Positions 1 through 4,450 of a stretch of 8,831 nucleotides of DNA are shown here, one piece after another (within the stretch, counting starts at the first letter, position 1; each line of letters begins with the position of its first letter). Position numbers and translations under genes: made by a program. The DNA comes from Paracoccaceae bacterium (GTDB lineage Bacteria; Pseudomonadota; Alphaproteobacteria; Rhodobacterales; Rhodobacteraceae), in NCBI GenBank assembly GCA_003551745.1, contig PUNI01000268.1, positions 1-8,831 of the forward strand, given 5' to 3'. The notes below the pieces were generated by a model that made no database searches, was not told the origin of the DNA, and saw nothing but the letters and a program-made list of their open reading frames with translations.

Positions 1-504
1 CATGGTGTTCGAAAGATCGCTCGCCCCCGACGGGCTGAAGTTACTGATTGTCAGGTCGTCGCCGTAGACGAGCTTCCACAAAGCAGTCTGAAAGGCTGTC
101 GCCTGCGTCTTGTCATTGAGGACGTTCGATCCGGCGCTGGGATCATAGTACTGGTCGAACAGACGCGTGATGTTGGTGATGGTCGCCGGCGACAGCGTGA
201 CGGAGTTCGCGAAGGGATCGCTGGTTTCCTTGTACTGGCTCGAGTCGCCCGTGAAAATGTTTGCGCCCACGTCGAGGCACCACGCAACGAAATCGCCAAG
301 TCCTGCGGCAGTGAGGGCGAAGCCGCCCGCGTATACGCTTGGCGAACCACTCACCGCGGCGCCCGAAAGGGTCACGGTGCCCTTCTCATTGCCGTTGAAG
401 ATGTCTTCTGACTCCTGGTACGACACGTCGTAGGTTGAGGCACTTACCGCCCCTGCGCTCAAGGCCAGCGCACTGGCCGCTGCGATCGTCTTCCAAGCAT
501 TCAT
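1..504 (-). CDS. Secreted protein with possible Cys-Gln thioester motifs, C-terminus outside window
   Basis: An open frame of 168 codons runs without a stop to the left edge, so the gene is partial. ATG at 504 is preferred over the in-frame ATG at 513 because GAAGGG (514-519) abuts the latter but lies 9 nt before the former. Residues 1-23 look like a Sec signal peptide: Lys5, a hydrophobic Ala/Leu stretch, then a small-residue cleavage region near Ala22-Ser23. The mature part is acidic, rich in Ser/Thr/Gly, and has one cysteine, Cys76, in AWCLD (74-78); a second conserved-looking motif is AFQTALW (137-143). I associate this pair with surface proteins of Rhodobacteraceae that end in a PEP/VPLPA-CTERM sorting signal, but that end is not in the window. 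Fold and function are not established. Composition is less GC-rich than its neighbours (34 of the first 60 bases are G/C). The gene is certain; the family is tentative. Confidence 0.8.
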   Translation of the reverse strand, partial: MNAWKTIAAASALALSAGAVSASTYDVSYQESEDIFNGNEKGTVTLSGAAVSGSPSVYAGGFALTAAGLGDFVAWCLDVGANIFTGDSSQYKETSDPFANSVTLSPATITNITRLFDQYYDPSAGSNVLNDKTQATAFQTALWKLVYGDDLTISNFSPSGASDLSNTM

Positions 505-513
505 GGTTTGCAT

Positions 514-519
514 CCCTTC
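514..519 (-). promoter_or_regulatory. Ribosome binding site of the secreted-protein gene
   Basis: On the minus strand GAAGGG ends immediately before an in-frame ATG at 513 and 9 nt before the ATG at 504. Because a Shine-Dalgarno needs a gap, it supports the start at 504. Confidence 0.5.
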
Positions 520-571
520 ACCAAATCCCTCGGGCCGATCTGCGCCGCCCGCCTTCCCTCACGGTTCTGAG

Positions 572-601
572 ACCATAGAGGCCCGGCGGCTGCCGTGCCA
601 A
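572..601 (-). promoter_or_regulatory. Possible sigma70-type promoter of the secreted-protein gene
   Basis: On the minus strand TTGGCA (596-601) is followed after 18 nt by TATGGT (572-577), about 70 nt upstream of the coding start. Both boxes are partial matches, so this is only a candidate. No better pair was seen in the non-coding stretch. Confidence 0.25.
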
Positions 602-829
602 GGGGAAACGCATCGGTCCGGGAGAAATTTCGGATATTTTTCATGGATTTGGCACGCTCCAGTTGCCGTGATGTCCAGCGCTCAACCCTGCGTTGCCAGG
701 GCGCTCCGCGCGGCGGTCGGGCGGCCGCAAGGCGGCGCGCAGGTGATTCGGCGGCGGCGGTGACTTGACAGCCGCGGGAGGGGGAGCCACACGCGGGGGA
801 AGCAGCGCGCTGCGGGTGGCGTGCGCAGC

Positions 830-837
830 GGAGGGAG
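830..837 (+). promoter_or_regulatory. Ribosome binding site that fixes the bactofilin GTG start
   Basis: GGAGGGAG lies 5 nt before GTG at 843. It is the only strong Shine-Dalgarno near the candidate starts and argues against the upstream in-frame TTG at 765. Confidence 0.7.
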
Positions 838-842
838 AGCGC

Positions 843-1280
843 GTGGCGATCGGTGCGGGGTTTCCGGGGCAGGGCAAGCCGGCGGCGGGGCGCGAGGGCG
901 CGCGGTCGGTGATCGCCGAGGATGTGCGGATCGAGGGCTCGCTGGCCACCGAAGGCTTCCTGGAGTTCGACGGCGAGATCCGCGGCGATCTGAGCGCCGG
1001 CGCCCTCGGGGTCGGCCGGGCGGCCCGGGTGCGGGGCGATGTCTCGGGCGGCTTCGTGACGGTGGACGGCACCGTGCAGGGCAATGTCAGCGGCGCCACC
1101 GTGGCGATCAAGCCGACCGCGGTGATCACCGGCGACATCCAGTACGGCACGCTGACGGTGGAGGTCGGGGCGACGCTGAACGGCAAGGTCCGCCGGATGC
1201 CCGAGCCGGCGCCGGCCTCGCAACCGGCCGCCAAACCGGCCGCGGCGAAACCCGCCGCGGCGAAGCCCGCGTCCGGCTGA
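843..1280 (+). CDS. Bactofilin (polymer-forming cytoskeletal protein)
   Basis: The protein is 145 residues from GTG 843. Bactofilins self-assemble into nucleotide-independent filaments that scaffold cell-shape, stalk or peptidoglycan functions at the inner face of the membrane. The bactofilin (DUF583) beta-helix spans about residues 21-118 and shows the repeating pattern of short strands separated by Gly/Asp turns: VIAEDVRIEGSL, FLEFDGEIRGDL, VRGDVSGGFVTVDGTVQGNV, then VITGDIQYGTLTVEVGATLNG. The tail from about 119 is disordered-looking and made of Pro/Ala/Lys repeats, ending in two AAAKPA units. GTG 843 is chosen for its strong ribosome binding site. The frame stays open upstream to TTG 765, but the extra 26 residues look non-coding. 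No M23 peptidase, a frequent bactofilin partner, is seen beside it. It converges on the sbtB-like gene with a 40-bp gap in which I see no clear terminator. Confidence 0.9.
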   Translation: MAIGAGFPGQGKPAAGREGARSVIAEDVRIEGSLATEGFLEFDGEIRGDLSAGALGVGRAARVRGDVSGGFVTVDGTVQGNVSGATVAIKPTAVITGDIQYGTLTVEVGATLNGKVRRMPEPAPASQPAAKPAAAKPAAAKPASG

Positions 1281-1320
1281 ACGGCGGGAGACGCGCGGCC
1301 GGAAGCAGCGGCGCGACAGC

Positions 1321-1632
1321 CTAGAAGCGCTCGGCCCGCAGCACCTGCGCATCGGTCACGCAGACCACGCCCATGTGACGGTCGACCACGGTGAAGGCTG
1401 CCTCCAGCAGCGCGTCGAGCCGGGCCGGGCGCACGAGGCAGACCACGGCCACCATGCCGGTGGCGCGGCCGACCTGGCCCTCGCGGCTCCAGCGCCCCGA
1501 CCGTCCGCCGCCGCCGCTGACCGGCAGGACGGTGTAGCCGGTGACGCCGGCGCGCTCGAGCGCCTCGGTCAGCCGGGTCTCCATCACCGCCTCGATGACG
1601 ATCTCGACCCGCTTGGCGGCGTGCATCCGCAT
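1321..1632 (-). CDS. sbtB: SbtB-type PII-like regulatory protein
   Basis: A 103-residue PII-fold protein. SbtB proteins are trimeric PII relatives that bind adenine nucleotides, including cAMP and AMP, and control the bicarbonate transporter SbtA at the membrane. Visible features are strand one VEIVIEAV (9-16), the GYTVLPV turn into the T-loop (32-38), a Gly/Arg-rich T-loop SGGGGRSGRWSREGQ (39-53) of the kind seen in SbtB, and the late strand MGVVCVTDAQVL. There is no PII uridylylation-type T-loop tyrosine and no C-terminal Cys-Gly...Cys extension (R-loop) as in the Synechocystis protein; the chain stops at RAERF. ATG 1632 is chosen over ATG 1626 because AGGAGG (1639-1644) lies 6 nt before it. 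The sbtA stop ends 2 nt upstream, so the two are almost certainly cotranscribed and translationally coupled. The pairing with sbtA makes the assignment firm. Confidence 0.9.
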   Translation of the reverse strand: MRMHAAKRVEIVIEAVMETRLTEALERAGVTGYTVLPVSGGGGRSGRWSREGQVGRATGMVAVVCLVRPARLDALLEAAFTVVDRHMGVVCVTDAQVLRAERF

Positions 1633-1634
1633 CC

Positions 1635-2627
1635 TCAGCCTCCTGCCGCCAGCGCCCCGGCGATCCCGATGTAGAGCGGGATGCCGAGGGTCAGGTTGAA
1701 GGGAAAGGTCACCCCCAGCGCAAGGGTGAGGTAGAGCGCCGGGTTGGCCTCGGGCAGCGCCACGCGCATCGCCGCCGGCACCGCGATATAGGAGGCCGAG
1801 GCGCAGAGCACCATCAGGAGCGCCGCGCCGCCGGCGCTGAGCCCGAGGGCGAGGCCCGTCGCCAGCCCGGCCCCGGCCCCCAGGAGCGGCATCGCCAGGC
1901 CGAAGGCCAGCACGCCCGGCGCCAGCACCCCGCGCGCGGCGCGCAGCCCGCGGCCCGCAACCAGCCCCATGTCGAGAAGGAACAGGCACAGCACGCCCTT
2001 GAAGGGGGCGGTGATGAAGGCATCGATCTCGGCCAGCCCGTCGGCGCCCGTCGTCCAGCCGATCGCGAAGGCGCCCACCAGCAGCACGATCGAGCCGTTG
2101 AGAAGGATCTCGCGCCAGAGCCCCGGTTCGGCGGCGCCCGCCCGGTCGCCCGGCGGAGCGACGCGCGCCACCAGCCACAGCGCCGACAGGATGGCCGGCG
2201 CCTCCATCGCGGCGGCGACCGCGACCATGTAGCCCTCGAAGGGGATGCCGCGGCTCTCCAGAACCGCGCTCGCCGTGACGAAGGTGACGATGGAGATCGA
2301 GCCGTAATGCGCCGCCACCGCCGCGCGGTCGGTGGCCGACAGGCGCGTCAGCAGCCCCAGCAGCGCGAAGGCCAGGAAGGGGAGCGCCGCCGACAGGACG
2401 ACGCCGGCGAGCAGCGTCGCCACCAGCCCCGCATCCACGCCATGGGCAGCCACCCCGGCGCCGCCCTTGAAGCCGATGGCGAAGAGAAGATAGAGTGACA
2501 TGCCCTTGGCGATGGCCTCGGGAAAGCTCAGATCCGACCGCGCCAGCGCCGCGGCGAGCCCCAGCACGAAGAACAGGATCATCGGCGAGAGCAGCGTCTG
2601 CCCCGCAAGTGCCACCATGTCGCCCAT
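1635..2627 (-). CDS. sbtA: SbtA-type sodium-dependent bicarbonate transporter
   Basis: A 330-residue, highly hydrophobic membrane protein of the SbtA (DUF897) family, which takes up bicarbonate with sodium across the inner membrane. Family hallmarks are SPMILFFVLGLAAALARSDLSFPEA near the N-terminus, then AIGFKGG, AAHYGSISIVTFVTA in the first half, and in the second half LLMVLCASASYIAVPAAMR followed by LPEANPALYLTLALGVTFPFNLTLGIPLY. The two halves suggest the inverted five-helix repeat of the family. It is somewhat shorter than cyanobacterial SbtA (about 370 residues), mainly through a short central cytoplasmic loop (about GDRAGAAEP). GGAG (2637-2640) lies 9 nt before ATG 2627. The sbtB start follows 2 nt after the stop, and the stop of a decayed SulP fragment lies 6 nt before the start. 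Some family members outside cyanobacteria may carry other anions, so bicarbonate is inferred from the sbtB and carbonic anhydrase context. Confidence 0.92.
   Translation of the reverse strand: MGDMVALAGQTLLSPMILFFVLGLAAALARSDLSFPEAIAKGMSLYLLFAIGFKGGAGVAAHGVDAGLVATLLAGVVLSAALPFLAFALLGLLTRLSATDRAAVAAHYGSISIVTFVTASAVLESRGIPFEGYMVAVAAAMEAPAILSALWLVARVAPPGDRAGAAEPGLWREILLNGSIVLLVGAFAIGWTTGADGLAEIDAFITAPFKGVLCLFLLDMGLVAGRGLRAARGVLAPGVLAFGLAMPLLGAGAGLATGLALGLSAGGAALLMVLCASASYIAVPAAMRVALPEANPALYLTLALGVTFPFNLTLGIPLYIGIAGALAAGG
1639..1644 (-). promoter_or_regulatory. Ribosome binding site of sbtB within the end of sbtA
   Basis: AGGAGG on the minus strand lies 6 nt before ATG 1632 and inside the last codons of sbtA. 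It selects ATG 1632 over ATG 1626 and points to translational coupling. Confidence 0.7.
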
Positions 2628-2633
2628 TCGCGG

Positions 2634-2917
2634 TCACTCCGAGCCGGCGCGGGGCGGTATCCACCAGTCCCCCCGCCGTCGCAAGGGGGCGCGGCTCGGG
2701 AGGACGGCAGCGCGCCATGCGGCTGCTGCACGCGCCTCCGCCACGCGCTCGTGGCTCAGCGGGGGCGGTTCGACACCTTGCGCGAAGAGCTGCACCGGGA
2801 TGTCGTGGGTGGGCTGGTCGGCACGACGCACACGCCGCGGCGCTCGGCCTTGTGGACCATGCCCGCGAGCGTCGCCACGGCGGAACTGTCCGAAAAACGG
2901 ACGACCGCCGTGGTCGT
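2634..2917 (-). pseudogene. Relic of a SulP-type transporter, STAS C-terminal end only
   Basis: No intact gene fits this gap, but two minus-strand frames together resemble the STAS domain end of proteobacterial SulP anion transporters. Frame one (about 2917-2806) reads AVVRFSDSSAVATLAGMVHKAERRGVCVV, matching the usual pattern of a hydrophobic strand, an Asp-Ser-Ser/Thr-Ala turn, an amphipathic helix and an Arg-Gly-Val strand. Frame two (about 2813-2634) continues with VQLFAQGVEPPPLSHERVAEAR, like the last helix and strand. Joining them needs a one-base shift near 2806-2815, and the segment before SDSS seems to lack several residues. The roughly 400 residues of SulP membrane domain are absent, because the carbonic anhydrase ends at 2952. 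The frame-two stop (2634-2636) sits 6 nt before the sbtA start, as expected of a former operon partner. Identification is from memory of the family; a chance open frame is the main alternative. Confidence 0.5.
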
Positions 2918-2951
2918 CCATTGGGCCGCCCCGGGTATCGGCGATCCCGGC

Positions 2952-3602
2952 CTATAATCCGTTGAAGGCGCCGCTTGCAGGGTCGTACTGATGCAGCACG
3001 CCTGTCGCAATGTTCTGCCACAATCCGTGCAGGGTGAGACGATCGGCGGCGACGGCCTCGCGCACGACGTCGTAGGTCATCAGGTTTTCGAGAGAGATCA
3101 GGACACTCTGCTGTTCCATCGCGGTCAGCCGGCTCGCCTTGTCCTCGATCCCGACCGTGCGTTCGAAGCCGGGGCGCAGCACTTCGAGCCAATGCCCCAC
3201 GGCGCTGTCCGGCGATCGCAGTTCCGGCGCATGGCCGGAACACATGTCGTGGCACCCCTTCACCCCGCCGCACTGCGAGTGGCCGATCACCAGAAGATGC
3301 GACACATGGAGCACCCTTATGGCATAATCCACCGTGGCCAGGGTGCAGTGGTGCAGGCCTGTGGTGTCTGCGGGCGGCACGAGGTTGGCGATGTTGCGAT
3401 GGATGAAGAACTCTCCGGGATCCGCGCCGAAGAGTTCGACGGGTGTCACCCGGCTGTCGCAGCACGAGATCACCATCCCGCGCGGGTGCTGGCCGTCCTC
3501 GGCCAGATGCAGGTACCAGCTCTTGTTCTCGGCGAAGCGGGTCGCGCGCCAGCCGCGATAGCGGGTCAGGAGATAGCCGGGCAGGGGTCGGGCGTAGTGC
3601 AT
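2952..3602 (-). CDS. Beta-class carbonic anhydrase
   Basis: A 216-residue zinc enzyme that interconverts CO2 and bicarbonate. Catalytic features are complete: CCDSR (47-51) gives zinc ligand Cys47 and the Asp49/Arg51 dyad, and GHSQCGG (107-113) gives zinc ligands His108 and Cys111. Other family landmarks are the N-terminal FAENKSWYLHLAEDGQHPRGMVISCCDSR region, FFIHRNIANLVPP (65-77), VDYAIRVLHVSHLLVIGHS (91-109), and C-terminal LENLMTYDVVREAV and LHGLWQNIATGVLHQYD. No signal peptide is seen, so it is cytoplasmic. GGTGAGG (3606-3612) precedes ATG 3602 closely (3 nt); the frame stays open far upstream, but that extension is shadow sequence. It is the first gene of the leftward cluster with sbtA and sbtB, separated from sbtA by the SulP relic. 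In the cytoplasm it would set the CO2/bicarbonate balance for carboxylases; converting imported bicarbonate is an inference. Confidence 0.95.
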   Translation of the reverse strand: MHYARPLPGYLLTRYRGWRATRFAENKSWYLHLAEDGQHPRGMVISCCDSRVTPVELFGADPGEFFIHRNIANLVPPADTTGLHHCTLATVDYAIRVLHVSHLLVIGHSQCGGVKGCHDMCSGHAPELRSPDSAVGHWLEVLRPGFERTVGIEDKASRLTAMEQQSVLISLENLMTYDVVREAVAADRLTLHGLWQNIATGVLHQYDPASGAFNGL

Positions 3603-3637
3603 GGGCCTCACCGTTCGGTGATCCCCGGTTAGCCCGG

Positions 3638-3643
3638 ATTCTA
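3638..3643 (-). promoter_or_regulatory. Possible -10 box for the carbonic anhydrase / sbtAB cluster
   Basis: TAGAAT on the minus strand matches five of six bases of TATAAT and lies about 36 nt before the carbonic anhydrase start. The -35 region at the matching distance is poor (GGGAAA-like), so it may need an activator or be chance. Confidence 0.3.
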
Positions 3644-3740
3644 GGCGAATTCGAGGGGGTTTCCCGGGCGCGGGCAACGTTTTCTTGAGGGCGATCGGCA
3701 AGGCTGGGCGCGGTGGAAGGGTGCGCTGAAGGGGTGTCGC

Positions 3741-4121
3741 ATGGGGGAAGTGGCCCGGCTGTGCCATGACGAGACGGTGCGGCTCGATCCCGGGCGGCTG
3801 TCGCGTCTGGTGGTCGAACTGGGCGCGGCGGGAGCCGAGCATGTCGTCGCCCGGGCGATGGAGGAGATGGCCACCCGCCTCTCCGAGATCGACCGGAGCT
3901 ATCGGGTCGGCGACATGCAGGCGGTCTGCCGCAACGCCCGCAGTGTGAAGCGCCACGCCGGCGAGATCGGGATGATCACGCTCGCTCGCGTCGCCGGTGA
4001 CGTGCATCTTTGCGCCGGGCGCGGAGACATGGTGGCCTTCGCCGCGACATGGGAGCGGCTGCAACGCATTGCCGACCGGTCGCTGACCGCGATCTGGGAT
4101 CTGCAGGGCGTCTCGGGCTGA
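3741..4121 (+). CDS. Small HPt-like helical protein lacking the phospho-acceptor histidine
   Basis: A 126-residue, mostly helical soluble protein. ATG 3741 has GAAGGG(G) (3728-3734) 6 nt upstream. From residue 16 the protein reads like an HPt (histidine phosphotransfer) four-helix bundle: DPGRLSRLVVELGAAGAEHVV, then EEMATRLSEIDRSYRVGD, then the segment ARSVKRHAGEIGMITLARVAGDV (66-88). Aligned to the HPt core A-H-x-L-K-G-x-A-x-x-x-G, the histidine position is Arg67 and the Gly after Lys70 is Arg71; His72 is nearby but off register. I recall similar orphan proteins in Rhodobacteraceae, also without the histidine, but no function for them. It could bind a response-regulator or kinase domain without phosphotransfer. 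It is divergent from the carbonic anhydrase with a 138-bp gap, and no kinase or regulator gene is in the window. The gene is firm; the HPt relation is a pattern judgement. Confidence 0.8.
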   Translation: MGEVARLCHDETVRLDPGRLSRLVVELGAAGAEHVVARAMEEMATRLSEIDRSYRVGDMQAVCRNARSVKRHAGEIGMITLARVAGDVHLCAGRGDMVAFAATWERLQRIADRSLTAIWDLQGVSG

Positions 4122-4131
4122 CCAACACGGG

Positions 4132-4170
4132 CACCGGCCACCGGCACCGGCCACCGTCACCGGCCACCGG
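4132..4170. repeat. Three tandem copies of a 13-bp repeat
   Basis: The unit CACCGGCCACCGG occurs at 4132-4144, 4145-4157 (last base T) and 4158-4170. It starts 10 bp after the stop of the HPt-like gene. Internal structure is two overlapping CACCGG-type blocks. No function is evident. Confidence 0.9.
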
Positions 4171-4322
4171 TCGCCTCGGCCCCGCGACACCGCCCGACAG
4201 CAGCGTGGCGTCCTCTGCCCGGCCATTCCCGAAGGTCGGCCCGGGCCGGTCCCGCATGCCTCGTGCCACCCTGCCCGAAATGAAGGCATTGGGTGGGGGC
4301 CGCGGCCTTGCCAGCGCGGCCA

Positions 4323-4348
4323 CCGGCGTCAAGCGCGCTTGACGCCGG
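4323..4348. promoter_or_regulatory. Perfect 26-bp palindrome, candidate operator of the ABC operon
   Basis: The half-site CCGGCGTCAAGCG (4323-4335) is followed directly by its exact reverse complement (4336-4348). It has no spacer and no following T-run, so a Rho-independent terminator is unlikely. Its right arm contains TTGACG, the -35 box of the predicted promoter, so a dimeric repressor bound here would block RNA polymerase. The regulator is unknown; none is encoded in the window. Confidence 0.55.
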
Positions 4349-4367
4349 CATCGGCCGCCGAAATGAT
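4339..4367 (+). promoter_or_regulatory. Predicted sigma70-type promoter of the ABC importer operon
   Basis: TTGACG (4339-4344) matches five of six bases of the -35 consensus and is followed after 17 nt by AATGAT (4362-4367), four of six for the -10. It lies about 85 nt before the ATPase start and its -35 box sits inside the palindrome. Confidence 0.45.
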
Positions 4368-4450
4368 ATGGCCGGGCCGGGTCTGCGTGGGGCAGGGTCG
4401 GTCAGCCACCCGCCATCATGGCAAGACATCCGAAGGAGCCGGGGATCCAG

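Larger units (their letters stand above)
505..842. other. Non-coding stretch between two divergent genes
   Basis: This 338-bp stretch separates the starts of the secreted-protein gene (left) and the bactofilin gene (right). It holds the candidate leftward promoter at 572-601 and a TTGACA hexamer at 765-770 that could be a -35 box for the bactofilin, although no good -10 box follows at the usual distance. The part around 600-665 is relatively AT-rich; 680-840 is very GC-rich with a short CGG run at 750-761. The open frames across it have no convincing start signals or family resemblance. No RNA gene was recognised. Confidence 0.6.
4122..4450. other. Non-coding stretch with tandem repeat, palindrome and predicted promoter
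   Basis: This 329-bp stretch separates the HPt-like gene from the ABC importer operon. It holds three 13-bp tandem repeats (4132-4170), a perfect 26-bp palindrome (4323-4348), and a candidate promoter overlapping the palindrome (4339-4367). The leader of about 75 nt before the ATPase start is GC-rich; I recognise no riboswitch in it, and no purine-riboswitch core is visible. Open frames crossing it on both strands lack start signals and family resemblance. Confidence 0.6.

Noticed and set aside
1281..1320. Bidirectional terminator between convergent genes
   Set aside because: Only a weak GC-rich hairpin can be drawn and there is no T-run on either strand.
1321..3465. A 714-residue minus-strand open frame covering sbtB
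   Set aside because: Only the last 103 residues resemble a protein family. The rest is out of frame with sbtA and the carbonic anhydrase.
4236..4250. Short GGCCCGGGCC palindrome
   Set aside because: Such short GC palindromes are expected often at this base composition.
2952..4289. A 445-residue N-terminally extended carbonic anhydrase
   Set aside because: The extension is antisense to the HPt-like gene and low in protein-like pattern; the family begins near ATG 3602, which has a ribosome site.
4374..4450. Riboswitch in the leader of the importer operon
   Set aside because: No purine-riboswitch core or other known class was recognised, and the leader is short and very GC-rich.
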